Assembly: GCA_016198585.1 (NCBI GenBank) | Contig: JACQII010000001.1 | Span: forward strand, 1-64,000 | Direction of reading: 5' to 3' | Length of the DNA stretch: 64,000 bases | Source: Candidatus Aenigmatarchaeota archaeon | GTDB lineage: Archaea; Aenigmatarchaeota; Aenigmatarchaeia; QMZP01 | In this document: one piece after another, positions 43,701 to 52,046 of the stretch | Layout of the letters: each line of letters begins with the position of its first letter | Position numbering within the stretch: position 1 is the first letter of the stretch | The notes under the pieces: generated by a model | What the model saw: only the letters and a program-made list of their open reading frames with translations | What the model was told of the DNA's origin: nothing | Databases searched by the model: none | Position numbers and translations under genes: made by a program

Positions 43701-44627
43701 ATGGGTATGAAGTCGATACTGGTCGAAGAACATGAAAGCGGCAAGCGGGCCTATGAGTCGGTCCTGGTAGACCCGAAGGGCTTGTCCATCCTCAACAATG
43801 ACCTCGCCTTGAAGATCATCGGCGAGCTCGTCAAGCAGCCGGCGTGCGCCCTAGACATCGCGCGCAGTCTGGGGATCCACGAACAGAAAGTCTACTACCA
43901 CATCCGCAAGCTCGATGCCGCGGGCATCATTCAGCCGGCCAGGACAGAGAAGCGGTTCGGGATGACGGCGAAGATCTATGAGGCCGTCTCGCCGGTCGTG
44001 GCGACGAAGCTCTTTGACGAAGGCTATCCGCTCAAGGACAGGACGGGGGGCGATCTGCGGCTTATGAAATTCCTCTCGCCCTTTATCGAGAAAGGCAAGC
44101 TTAACGCGACCGTCGTGATCGGCAATCCCTATCCGCATGGTAAGTTCGATGCGGGCGGGCTGGACGGATGCTATGTCGCTGACCTCAGCATCACCTTGGG
44201 AAGCTTCCTGCATTCGGTGACATTCCCTTCTTACAAGCTTGACATTCGGGTCACGGACGACTTCATGAAGCACAACAACCTGATCGTTATCGGTCACCCC
44301 ATGGGCAACACGGTAGCCTACAAGCTCAACAAACTCCTTCCCTTGTACTTCGATGAGCACGACGGTTGGGCCATCGTCTCCAAGAAGACCGGGAAGCGCT
44401 ATGCAGACGATCAGGCAGGCGTGGTGATACGCTGCAAGAACCCTTTCAACAAGGACAAACACATCCTCTATTTCGCAGGCCGGCGGACCCGGGGAACCGA
44501 GACCGCGATCATGGCATTCACCAGATATGCATCGCAAATCATCGGCACGGGGGACGTCGCTCGTGTCGTGCATGGTATTGATGAAGATGGTGATGCCATC
44601 ATCGATTCAGTAAAGGTGCTGGAGTGA
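43701..44627 (+). CDS. Winged-helix protein with an S-layer-like C-terminal domain
   Basis: The 308-residue protein has an ArsR-like winged helix at about residues 25-90 (CALDIARSLGIHEQKVYYHI, KLDAAGIIQP) and a C-terminal part of about 190 residues. The latter contains NLIVIGHPMGNTVAYKL and HILYFAGRRTRGTETAIMAF, which resemble the archaeal S-layer C-domain motif NLIlvGGPxVN; I infer an S-layer-like fold used here as a sensor. Start choice: ATG 43683 is only about 18 bp from the TATA box, so 43701 or 43707 is preferred. It heads an operon that runs to fibrillarin. Confidence 0.6.
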   Translation: MGMKSILVEEHESGKRAYESVLVDPKGLSILNNDLALKIIGELVKQPACALDIARSLGIHEQKVYYHIRKLDAAGIIQPARTEKRFGMTAKIYEAVSPVVATKLFDEGYPLKDRTGGDLRLMKFLSPFIEKGKLNATVVIGNPYPHGKFDAGGLDGCYVADLSITLGSFLHSVTFPSYKLDIRVTDDFMKHNNLIVIGHPMGNTVAYKLNKLLPLYFDEHDGWAIVSKKTGKRYADDQAGVVIRCKNPFNKDKHILYFAGRRTRGTETAIMAFTRYASQIIGTGDVARVVHGIDEDGDAIIDSVKVLE

Positions 44628-44633
44628 TGCCAT

Positions 44634-45287
44634 ATGGCCAACAGGGAATTGGACACCGAAGGATTTGCAGACATAGTCCGCAGCATTATCGCAAGGACTG
44701 GCCAGGGAGGCGTCCTCTATCTGCCCACCATGTCGGCAGGCGAGGACGTCGGCCGGTATCTCGAGCGCGAATTCCAGGTCCAGCGAGTTCCGTATGCTAA
44801 GCTTCCCGCGGTCGTGAAGAAGAGTCCAGGTCGCGTCCTCTATCCTTCGCTTTCCGAATTCGAGGAGCTGGACGGTCGGATGGCCGCGGAGTTTGGGCCC
44901 GGCTACACCAGGCTCATCTGGGACGAGGCCATTGCCCAAGGGACCACCGCGCTCATCCTCTACGACTTCCTGCTCGAGGCAGGAGTGTCCGATCGCTCTA
45001 TTCTCATCGCGTCCTACCTGGACCGTGCCGGAATCACCGAGGGCCTGACGGTGACGAAGGGATATGAAAGGACGATCAGCCGGGGCAGAAAGCGCGCAGC
45101 CCTCAAACGTGATGGAGTCATCACGGCCTCACACGCCCCTTCCCTTTTTTCCAAAATGTTCGGAAAGGATAACGGTGAGGTTGAGCGAGCGAAGGAGCTT
45201 TATGCGCTCCACTTGCGGCCGACAGGGGAGCCTTCGCCGGCCGAGCGGGCTGGACAGGCAGTGATAGAAATGCTGGAGGAACTGTAA
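44634..45287 (+). CDS. Phosphoribosyltransferase-like protein of unknown substrate
   Basis: The 217-residue protein has GGVLYLPTMSAGEDVGRYLE near residue 25 and YTRLIWDEAIAQGTTALILY near residue 90, where the acidic pair and G-T-T recall the PRPP-binding loop of type I phosphoribosyltransferases (VDDVxxTGxT). Two loop positions deviate, so catalysis is unsure. A basic C-terminal helix (TISRGRKRAALKR) and a long tail follow. It lies 6 bp after the regulator. Confidence 0.45.
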   Translation: MANRELDTEGFADIVRSIIARTGQGGVLYLPTMSAGEDVGRYLEREFQVQRVPYAKLPAVVKKSPGRVLYPSLSEFEELDGRMAAEFGPGYTRLIWDEAIAQGTTALILYDFLLEAGVSDRSILIASYLDRAGITEGLTVTKGYERTISRGRKRAALKRDGVITASHAPSLFSKMFGKDNGEVERAKELYALHLRPTGEPSPAERAGQAVIEMLEEL

Positions 45288-45288
45288 C

Positions 45289-46101
45289 ATGAGCGTGTTC
45301 CACGGTCCTTATGGTGAAAATAGGAAGAACCTCCTCAAACAGTTCGCACGCGATGCGACGAAATATGCCCTCCCTATCCCTGGCGGTGATACCGATGTCT
45401 GTGTCTATGGTGACGGACGAAACCTGTATGCCACCGAGCTCACGCTTCTTTTCCAGGCCGACGGCAAGGACGCACGGTTCCGTGAACTTACCGTGGGACC
45501 CCATACCGTCAAGGGCTACAATTCCATTATCGGTGATCGGCATGTGTTTGTCGTGAGCGAGACGCATAGCGAAGCGGATCGTCCCTATCGCCTGGTGCGA
45601 GAGGCCAGGCGAGTGGAGAGGCAGACGAACAGAGTCCCACGCTCGCTCACCCATGTCATGGCTTATCCTTTCAAGAGCGTTGAAGGGGACATGCTCTACC
45701 TGTACAAATTCTTTGATCTTCGAGAACGGGGGAACCTCAGGGACAACGACGATCTCATGATTACCGACTTGGGGTGTGACGCACCTGAGTTCGCGGAGTT
45801 TGCCGCGGACGACCTGCGGGAGACCGTTCGCGGGGAAGATGTCATCGTCATATCCCCAGGCAACGTGCTGGCCGGGCTCGCAGCGACCCTCTCCCTCTAT
45901 GAAAGAGGCGTCGAGCCAGGGATTGCTTATGTCTCTAACAAGAGCGACGTGGGGCAGAAGCGATCCCTCCTTTCGAACCGCAGGGCACTGGTCCTGGGCT
46001 CTTCCCAGATTAGCGATGCCCTTCGGGAGCGGCAAGCCGAATGGCGAATCCCCGAGGTCCAGGATATCGACTGGCAGAGCTACCTCAAGAGGCCAGAATG
46101 A
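45289..46101 (+). CDS. Unknown protein, operon partner of the regulator and PRTase-like gene
   Basis: The 270-residue protein is not recognised. It has a Gly/Asp-rich N-terminal half (LPIPGGDTDVCVYGDGRNLYATE), an Arg-rich stretch near residue 105 (VREARRVERQTNRVPRSL) and a C-terminal Rossmann-like pattern (GEDVIVISPGNVLAGLAATL, ALVLGSSQISDAL). A GGAGGAACTGT ribosome site precedes the ATG, and its stop overlaps the fibrillarin start as ATGA, so the two are coupled. Confidence 0.5.
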   Translation: MSVFHGPYGENRKNLLKQFARDATKYALPIPGGDTDVCVYGDGRNLYATELTLLFQADGKDARFRELTVGPHTVKGYNSIIGDRHVFVVSETHSEADRPYRLVREARRVERQTNRVPRSLTHVMAYPFKSVEGDMLYLYKFFDLRERGNLRDNDDLMITDLGCDAPEFAEFAADDLRETVRGEDVIVISPGNVLAGLAATLSLYERGVEPGIAYVSNKSDVGQKRSLLSNRRALVLGSSQISDALRERQAEWRIPEVQDIDWQSYLKRPE

Positions 46102-46754
46102 ACCAGGTCTTTCCCGGCGTCTTCCGGCACACAGGAAGTTTCTTGACCCGCAACCTCGTCCCCGGCACCCGTTCGCATACAGAGGAGCTGGTCTCCGTGG
46201 AGGGCGTGGAATACCGGGTCTGGGACCCTTCGCACTCCAAGCCGGCTGCCGCCTTGGTGAAGGGGCTCAAACACTTCCCCATCGCCCCGGGCGCGAAGGT
46301 CCTCTACCTGGGGGCCGCGAACGGCAACACGGTCAGCTTCATCTCGGACATCGTCGGCCAGGACGGTCTGGTCTATGCGGTCGAAATCTCCCCCCGCAGC
46401 CTCCAGGACCTCCGGCCGCTTGCCGCCGCGCGCAAGAACATCGTGCCCATCCTCGCGAACGCCAAGCTCCCCCAGACCTACAGCTGGGTGGAGAAGGTCG
46501 ACATCATCGTCCAGGACGTCGCCACCAGCGACCAGAGCGAAATCCTCATCAAGAACGCCGCGGCCTTCCTGAAGCCCAGCGGCTGGGCGCTGCTGGCGAT
46601 TAAGTCGCGAAGCATCGACGTCACCCGGCGGCCGGCAGCGATCTACCGCGAAGAGCTCGGCAAGCTCGAGAAGCACTTCACCGTCCTGCAGACCCTCCGC
46701 CTCGACCCCTTCGAGAAAGATCATCTCTTCGTCGTGCTTCAGGCGAAGGTGTAA
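46098..46754 (+). CDS. flpA: Fibrillarin-like rRNA/tRNA 2'-O-methyltransferase
   Basis: The 218-residue SAM methyltransferase acts in C/D-box sRNPs. It has YRVWDPSHSKPAAALVKGLK, the SAM motif VLYLGAANGNTVSFISDIVG, VYAVEISPRSLQDL, IIVQDVATSDQSEILIKNAA and FLKPSGWALLAIKSRSIDVT, all fibrillarin-typical. In archaea the usual partner is Nop5; here no nop5 is in the window, and the upstream genes are unknowns. Confidence 0.95.
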   Translation: MNQVFPGVFRHTGSFLTRNLVPGTRSHTEELVSVEGVEYRVWDPSHSKPAAALVKGLKHFPIAPGAKVLYLGAANGNTVSFISDIVGQDGLVYAVEISPRSLQDLRPLAAARKNIVPILANAKLPQTYSWVEKVDIIVQDVATSDQSEILIKNAAAFLKPSGWALLAIKSRSIDVTRRPAAIYREELGKLEKHFTVLQTLRLDPFEKDHLFVVLQAKV

Positions 46755-46830
46755 TCCCGACATGCATCCATGACACTTTTGCAGCATGCCGGTTATTCAG
46801 GCTTAAGAAACTATTTGCGAGAGAGGTAGC

Positions 46831-47667
46831 ATGCCAGAGGACGCCGTCCTGTACACGAACGAGAGGCTTGTGGCGGCGGCTGCAGCAAACCCTTCGTTCT
46901 TGCAGTTGAAATCCCCCCGGGATCCGCTCGTGTTGGACGCGATGAGGAGGGTCGACAGGCGAGACTTCTTGAGCGATGAGATGTTCCCGCTCCATGATCC
47001 CTCAGATGAGACGATGGATGCGATACGTGTCGCGAGGGAGAAGCTTGTGGGGAGAATGCCCCGCCTGCCAGAGGAGGACAATAGAAAGCTTATGTTCATT
47101 GCCGCGAACGCCGCGTTCTCCCTGATGGGAAGCCTGGAGACATTCAATGTCTCGCCTCGCGCTCTCGCATACAATGACATAACGCTCCCTATTGGGTATG
47201 ATCAGCGATGCTCAAAGCCGTCTCTCGTTGCCTTCATGAACGACATCCTCGATCTCCACGACGGCCATACCGTGCTGGAAATCGGGGCTGGATGCGGATA
47301 CCACGCTGCGGTTACGCGCGAACTGATCGGTGCCAGCGGCAGGCTCACAACGGTAGAGATCGTACCAGAGCTTGCGAAAAAGGCGGCCGGGAACCTGAAA
47401 GGATACAGAAACCTGGACGTGGTAGAGGGAAGCGGATCTTCGGGCTATGCGAAAGCCGCGCCGTATGACCGGATCTATCTCACAGCCGGGGTTAAAATAT
47501 ATGGGTTTGATGAAAGGGTTTTTCTGGACCAGATGAACACGGATGATGGGGCCTTCCTATATCCCGATCCGACGGCGTTCAATCTTGCGAGATACGAAAA
47601 AGGGACACTCAGAAGGAAGCGCCTTCAGATCGGGCTCAGCTTCGTGCCGCTCGTTGATGCTCGGTGA
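46831..47667 (+). CDS. Protein-L-isoaspartate O-methyltransferase-like protein
   Basis: The 278-residue protein has the PCMT N-terminal pattern (DAMRRVDRRDFLSDEMFPLH), an IGYDQRCSKPSLVAFMNDIL segment corresponding to the usual substrate loop, and the SAM motif HTVLEIGAGCGYHAAVTREL. Between the first two lies an extra helical stretch of about 65 residues (DAIRVAREKLVGRMPRLPEE start). It would repair isoaspartyl residues, but the insertion and altered loop leave the substrate open. Codon choice looks a little less GC-rich than in neighbours. Near-leaderless: TATA-like GGCTTAAGAAAC is about 25 bp away. Confidence 0.65.
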   Translation: MPEDAVLYTNERLVAAAAANPSFLQLKSPRDPLVLDAMRRVDRRDFLSDEMFPLHDPSDETMDAIRVAREKLVGRMPRLPEEDNRKLMFIAANAAFSLMGSLETFNVSPRALAYNDITLPIGYDQRCSKPSLVAFMNDILDLHDGHTVLEIGAGCGYHAAVTRELIGASGRLTTVEIVPELAKKAAGNLKGYRNLDVVEGSGSSGYAKAAPYDRIYLTAGVKIYGFDERVFLDQMNTDDGAFLYPDPTAFNLARYEKGTLRRKRLQIGLSFVPLVDAR

Positions 47668-47677
47668 AATGTCCTCA

Positions 47678-48715
47678 TCACACCTGCGGCAACGCCTTCA
47701 GGAGCCGCGCGCGGAACGTCTCCCAGTCCGTCACGAACGCTGCCGCCGCGCGCTCATGGCCGCCGCCGCGGCCGATGCCCTGGGAGGCCTCCCGGGCGAG
47801 GTCGCCGAGGTTGACGCGGCCGGACTGGTTGCGGAGCGAGACCTTCGTCCCGGCCGCCTCTTTCCGCGTGACCACCAGGATGAGGTCGGGATGCGTGGTT
47901 GAGATCAGGGTCGAGACCGTGGAGCCGATCGGGAGAGCGGTCTTCAGCTCCAGGATCGAGAGCTTCTTGGCCGGGTGGTGCTCGCGTTCCTGCTCGAACG
48001 ACGCCACGACTTTCTCGACCTCCCGGTCGACGAGGCGTTTCCACTTCTGAAGCTCAGGATCTTTGGAGAACGAGGCGAAACTCGCGGCCTTCACCAGGCT
48101 GCGGTAGGCCTTCCGCGCCCCGCGCTCACCCGCCGCGATGATCGCGGAATTGATGAGCTTGCTGCCTTCCGCGAGCGGGCCGGCAAACGGCTCCGCGCCG
48201 ACCAGCGTCTTGGGGAGCAGGTCGAGCACGTCCTTGCCCTCGCGGAACGCGTAGTCGCCGATGATGCCGACACCGGCGATCCAAGCGTGCTTCTGGACAG
48301 GCTTGCCCATGGCATGGAGGAGGTGGAAAACTACATAGGAGGCGGACAGGTAGGCGCTCTTCTTCTCGAGGCGCGGGTTGATGTAAAGCGTCCGCGCCGA
48401 TGCGAGGTCGTGGTCGAAAAGGTGGTGGTCGATCACCGCGATCGGCGCGGCCTTCTCGAGCTCACGGATCTTCTGGGCTTCCTGGTCGATCGCCAGGTCG
48501 AGGAAGACGATCGTGTCCGGGTGGGCGGCCGCGATGGCGCGCATCGCTTCTTGGTCGAGGCTCGGCGAGGTCAGGGAGAGGCACTCGAGCGGGAAGAACT
48601 TCGCGAGCAATGCGGCCGAGGTCGTGCCGTCGGTGTCGCGGTGGTAGACGGCGAGGACCCGTTCCCGGCGCAGCAACTTGGCAAGGGCCGCGGCCTGGCT
48701 AGTGAAGGCGTGCAT
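47678..48715 (-). CDS. DHH-family phosphoesterase (RecJ/GAN-like)
   Basis: The 345-residue protein has motif I AVYHRDTDGTTSAALLAKF, motif II VFLDLAIDQE, motif III AVIDHHLFDHD with the DHH box, later Asp (GIIGDYAF), and the DHHA1 end GIGRGGGHERAAAAFV. It resembles archaeal RecJ-like exonucleases, which act with GINS/Cdc45-type complexes or on short oligonucleotides. Which of these applies cannot be told. A GCTTTTAAGG box lies before the ATG. Confidence 0.83.
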   Translation of the reverse strand: MHAFTSQAAALAKLLRRERVLAVYHRDTDGTTSAALLAKFFPLECLSLTSPSLDQEAMRAIAAAHPDTIVFLDLAIDQEAQKIRELEKAAPIAVIDHHLFDHDLASARTLYINPRLEKKSAYLSASYVVFHLLHAMGKPVQKHAWIAGVGIIGDYAFREGKDVLDLLPKTLVGAEPFAGPLAEGSKLINSAIIAAGERGARKAYRSLVKAASFASFSKDPELQKWKRLVDREVEKVVASFEQEREHHPAKKLSILELKTALPIGSTVSTLISTTHPDLILVVTRKEAAGTKVSLRNQSGRVNLGDLAREASQGIGRGGGHERAAAAFVTDWETFRARLLKALPQV

Positions 48716-48751
48716 GGAGATTGTTGTGCACGCTCCTTAAAAGCGCCGCCA

Positions 48752-49201
48752 TCAGCGCATGAACGACCGTTTGCAGTAGACACATTCCAGCGACAACGGT
48801 TGCCGCTGCTGCACGCGGAACGTGGGTGGCGCTTCCTCGTGGGTGATGCAGTTCGCATTCGGGCACTCGATGAGCCTGCTGGTCACGAGCGGCGCTAGGC
48901 ATTCCCAGGCCTTTTTCTTCCGGAGCACTTGGCCATGGTCGATCCAGCTCACCGTCGCCTCTGGCGAGAGCAGCGCAATCTCGTTCATCGCGCCTGTCCC
49001 TTCCGCGAGGTGCAGGCCGTCGAGTTTCGCGACGTCCTTCCGGCCTTTGGACTTGCTCGGAAAGCTGCCCACCATGATCGGGTAAAAGCCGTCGATCCAC
49101 GCATACTTGCTGAGAACGTCAAAGACCCGGCCGCCGGTGGCGAAGGTCAGGTGGTCGAAAACCATGCCGTGCTCGATGAGCTCGATCTTCCTATTGTCCA
49201 T
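48752..49201 (-). CDS. pyrI: Aspartate carbamoyltransferase regulatory subunit
   Basis: The 149-residue protein has the allosteric domain (IELIEHGMVFDHLTFATGGR) and a C-terminal zinc domain (LIECPNANCITHEE, LECVYCKR). It binds CTP and ATP and joins the catalytic trimers. The ATG at 49201 overlaps pyrB by 11 nt; a GTG two codons upstream is an alternative. Confidence 0.93.
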   Translation of the reverse strand: MDNRKIELIEHGMVFDHLTFATGGRVFDVLSKYAWIDGFYPIMVGSFPSKSKGRKDVAKLDGLHLAEGTGAMNEIALLSPEATVSWIDHGQVLRKKKAWECLAPLVTSRLIECPNANCITHEEAPPTFRVQQRQPLSLECVYCKRSFMR

Positions 49202-50150
49202 GGGCACCTCCGAGCGTCAGGAGCAGCATGGCCTGGCGGACCGGGATGCCGTTCCCGGCCTGGTGGTTCCAGTAGGCCACGGGCAGGGAATCGACGTCGC
49301 GGGCAATGCATGGAAAATCCTTGTCCATAGGCAGGGGATGCATGACGACCAGGTCTTTCTTGGCCGGTAGGAGCGAGGCGCGGAGCACGACGGATCCGCG
49401 CACGTGCTTAAGCGTCTCCCTTCCCTCGGCAGTCTGGGGGAACCGCTCTTCCTGTGTGCGGGACCCGTAGGCCACATGAGACGCGGCCAGGAAACGGGGG
49501 AAGTCCGCAGGATCGAACGATTCCTCCCACGTGCAGCTGCGCGCGTCCAGCAGGGACTTGAACTGCTCGGGCAGGCCAACCGCCGGGTGGGAAAGGAAGA
49601 AGAACCGGTTTCCGGGATAGAGGGAGAGGTGGGCGAGGATGCGGGTCGCCCGGCCGAACTTCAGGTCGTTGAAGAAGAGGAAGATCAGGTGGTCGAGCCT
49701 GCCGAAGCGCTCGTGGATGGTGAAGAGATCGAGCAGGTTCTGGGTCGGATGCTCATTGTAGCCGTCGCCGCCGTTGATCACCGGCAGGTCAGTCACCTCT
49801 GCGGCGTATGCAGCAGCGCCGTCGCGTGGGTGCCGGATGACGATGCCGTCCGACCCGTACTCCTTCGCCATCGCCAGCGTGGACGCGACACTTTCGCGCT
49901 TCTCGAGCGACGTTCCTTTCGGTTCCCGGAATTCCATGGACACGCCGCCGCCCAGCCGGGTCATGGCGTTCCTGAAGGACGTGTACGTGCGGGTGCTGGG
50001 TTCGAAAAAGAGCAAGGCAAGATAGCGGTTGCGCATATGCTGCTGATACGCGCCTGGCGACGCTTTCACCGTACGAGCAAGATCGAGCAGGTGGGTCACG
50101 TCCGCGGGAGAGAAGTCGGCAATCGAGAGGATGCTCCGCGGCCAGCTCAT
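49191..50150 (-). CDS. pyrB: Aspartate carbamoyltransferase catalytic subunit
   Basis: The 319-residue enzyme has the carbamoyl-phosphate motif FEPSTRTYTSF, HPTQNLLDLFTIHERFG, and VVMHPLPMDKDF, the standard ATCase sites. It makes carbamoyl-aspartate for pyrimidines. Gene order pyrB-pyrI is usual. CTTTTTAAAAC (minus strand, about 50171) lies about 25 bp before the ATG. It is slightly longer and more divergent than typical. Confidence 0.93.
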   Translation of the reverse strand: MSWPRSILSIADFSPADVTHLLDLARTVKASPGAYQQHMRNRYLALLFFEPSTRTYTSFRNAMTRLGGGVSMEFREPKGTSLEKRESVASTLAMAKEYGSDGIVIRHPRDGAAAYAAEVTDLPVINGGDGYNEHPTQNLLDLFTIHERFGRLDHLIFLFFNDLKFGRATRILAHLSLYPGNRFFFLSHPAVGLPEQFKSLLDARSCTWEESFDPADFPRFLAASHVAYGSRTQEERFPQTAEGRETLKHVRGSVVLRASLLPAKKDLVVMHPLPMDKDFPCIARDVDSLPVAYWNHQAGNGIPVRQAMLLLTLGGAHGQ

Positions 50151-50194
50151 GGGAAGGTATATGCCGCATGTTTTAAAAAGACGGCCCGCTCTCT

Positions 50195-50222
50195 CCCGCT
50201 TGGGCAAGGCTATTTAAGCGGG
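50195..50222 (+). promoter_or_regulatory. ribE promoter with an inverted repeat
   Basis: GCTATTTAAGC (50209-50219) is the likely TATA box, about 24 bp before the ribE ATG (leaderless spacing). CCCGCTT (50195-50201) and AAGCGGG (50216-50222) form perfect 7-bp arms that end on the TATA box, a possible operator. Confidence 0.4.
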
Positions 50223-50237
50223 TGGAGAAGCATACTC

Positions 50238-50849
50238 ATGTTCGCGGGAATTGTCTCCTCGGGGAAGGTGGTAGCCGCCGAGAGGCGTCGCGGACTCCGC
50301 CTCGCCGTCGACTTAGGACCCCAGGCCCGGCACGTGCAGGTCGGCGACTCGGTCGCCGTCAACGGGATCTGCCTGACCGCGATCAAGCGGCGCGGGAAGG
50401 ACGTCGCGTTCGAAGTCATGCCCGAGACCCTCAGCCGGACGACCGTCGGCTCGGCAAAGCGGGGGGACCGGGTGAACGTGGAGCTTTCCCTCCGGCTCGC
50501 GGACCGCATCGGCGGCCACCTCGTCATGGGCCACATCGACGGCGTGGGGACTGTCCAGCGCATCGAGCGGGACGGGAAATATCTCAAACTCTGGATCGCC
50601 GCTCCTCGCAGCCTGACGAGTCTCATGGTGGCCAAAGGAGCGGTCGCCCTCGACGGTGTCAGCATGACCGTGGTGGATGTTCTCCCGAGGTCGTTCTCCG
50701 TCTGCCTGATCCCGGCGACGCGCACCATCACCACCCTCGGCCAGAAGCAGGTGGGCGATCAGGTGAACATCGAGGCCGACCTGATGGGCAAGTACGTCCA
50801 GGCCGCCCTCGCCGCGGCTGCGCCCCGCCGCGCGCCTAAAAGAGCTTGA
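50238..50849 (+). CDS. ribE: Riboflavin synthase, bacterial lumazine-binding type
   Basis: The 203-residue protein has two lumazine-binding repeats, the first starting MFAGIVSSGKVVAAERR with VGDSVAVNGICLTAIKR, the second with GHLVMGHIDGVGTV, KGAVALDGVSMTVVD and a MGKYVQ end. It makes riboflavin from two dimethyl-ribityllumazines. Most archaea use an unrelated RibC of lumazine-synthase descent, so this bacterial form suggests transfer or an early alternative. Its 3' end overlaps radB by 14 bp tail to tail. Confidence 0.93.
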   Translation: MFAGIVSSGKVVAAERRRGLRLAVDLGPQARHVQVGDSVAVNGICLTAIKRRGKDVAFEVMPETLSRTTVGSAKRGDRVNVELSLRLADRIGGHLVMGHIDGVGTVQRIERDGKYLKLWIAAPRSLTSLMVAKGAVALDGVSMTVVDVLPRSFSVCLIPATRTITTLGQKQVGDQVNIEADLMGKYVQAALAAAAPRRAPKRA

Positions 50850-51549
50850 AGCCGCCAGGCTTGATGCCGTCCTGGGTGATCACGAACTTGACCGAACCGC
50901 CCTCGGGCAGCGAGCGGTGCTTGATGATCGTGGCCTTGCGCTCTCCCTGCCGGCCTGTCTTCTCGAGCAGGATGACGGTCTTCGACCAGTAGCGGACTGC
51001 GTCGCCGCCGACCATCTCTGGGTTGCCCGTGTCCCAGTGGCGGAAAGTGTGGTTGGTGACCAGGACAGGGACCTTGTGCTGGCGGGCAAAGAGCGACAGG
51101 ACGGAGAGCTGCTTGGACAGCTCGCGGTTGGCTTCGAGGACGCCGTTCGAGGCGAACCGGTGGTGGTTGTCCGGGGAGGGCTTGGCGTCGCCAGAGAACT
51201 CGAGCCGGTACAGGGATGAGAGAGAATCTACCACCACGAGGTCAGTCTTCTTGAGCTCGCGGAGGATCGTTCCTTGCTCGCGGAAATCCTTGGGCTCGAG
51301 GAGGTTGATGCGCGGGAGCAGTCCCCGGTAGTCGGGTTTCAGCTGTTCCAGCCGGTCGAAGGAGAACCCGCCCTCGGTGTCGATATACGTGACCGTTCCC
51401 CCGGACTCCACGCAATGCAGCATCGCGAGCAGGCAGAGGTTAGTCTTGCCGGCCCCCGGTTCGCCGAAGAGGTTCGTCACCGCGCCGGCCTCGATCTCCC
51501 GCATGAACGTGGGGAACGGGTCGGGGAAGAATACCTGCCTTCCGCCCAT
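50836..51549 (-). CDS. radB: DNA repair and recombination protein RadB
   Basis: The 237-residue RecA-fold ATPase has Walker A NLFGEPGAGKTNLCLLAML and Walker B LVVVDSLSSLYR, without the N-terminal domain of RadA. The region VLVTNHTFRHWDTGN is typical of RadB. It is a RadA paralogue that assists recombination. The ATG at 51549 is preceded by ATTTAAAT, about 25 bp away. Confidence 0.93.
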   Translation of the reverse strand: MGGRQVFFPDPFPTFMREIEAGAVTNLFGEPGAGKTNLCLLAMLHCVESGGTVTYIDTEGGFSFDRLEQLKPDYRGLLPRINLLEPKDFREQGTILRELKKTDLVVVDSLSSLYRLEFSGDAKPSPDNHHRFASNGVLEANRELSKQLSVLSLFARQHKVPVLVTNHTFRHWDTGNPEMVGGDAVRYWSKTVILLEKTGRQGERKATIIKHRSLPEGGSVKFVITQDGIKPGGFKLF

Positions 51550-51615
51550 GAGCACTCTTCCCTGCCGGATTTAAATTGCCCACGCCGGCGGGCAGTGCGC
51601 CGTTTTCCGTACGCC

Positions 51616-51749
51616 TGCTTTATAAATTCCGGCGATGAATCAGGTGCATGGACTCCCGACCAGCGAGAAACGCAGCTGTTTCTGGTAGGGGACTCTCCTT
51701 TTCGTATTTCTGGTAGTGCTGCGTTCGTACACCGAGCCACAGGTTTCGT
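51616..51749 (+). promoter_or_regulatory. Promoter and about 100-nt leader of the winged-helix gene
   Basis: GCTTTATAAATTC (51618-51630) is a good TATA box, but the next start codon is at 51750, leaving a leader of about 100 nt. The leader holds a direct repeat TTTCTGGTAG (51679-51688 and 51707-51716) and an inverted repeat AACGCAGC/GCTGCGTT (51669-51676, 51718-51725), which could fold into one hairpin. Confidence 0.4.
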
Positions 51750-52046
51750 ATGGACGACCTCTCATGCTCCCTGGTGAAAGAAGATAGTCTTGTACTGGCT
51801 CTGGCGCGAGTCGTGCGGGACACGTTGACCGATAAACAGCTCCGCATACTCACCGTGCTGCAAAAAGAACCAGCGACGGCCTCGTCGCTGGTTCGCCGCC
51901 TGTCCATCGAGCTCGCCTGCTCTCGGTCGTCGCTGTGGGCGAGTCTGGGGGGATTGCGCGAGGCGGGGATGATCGAGGGAAATCGCGGTGATGTTCTCTC
52001 GTTGACCGCGCTCGGCAAGATCATTCTGGAGGTGCAGCATGCCTGA
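51750..52046 (+). CDS. Small winged-helix DNA-binding protein
   Basis: The 98-residue protein has the fold of a MarR/PadR-type winged helix: LTDKQLRILTVLQKEPATAS, then VRRLSIELACSRSSLWASL and LREAGMIEGNRGDVLSLTA (wing). It overlaps the next gene by 8 nt. Its targets are unknown; the repeats in its own leader suggest self-control. Confidence 0.6.
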   Translation: MDDLSCSLVKEDSLVLALARVVRDTLTDKQLRILTVLQKEPATASSLVRRLSIELACSRSSLWASLGGLREAGMIEGNRGDVLSLTALGKIILEVQHA

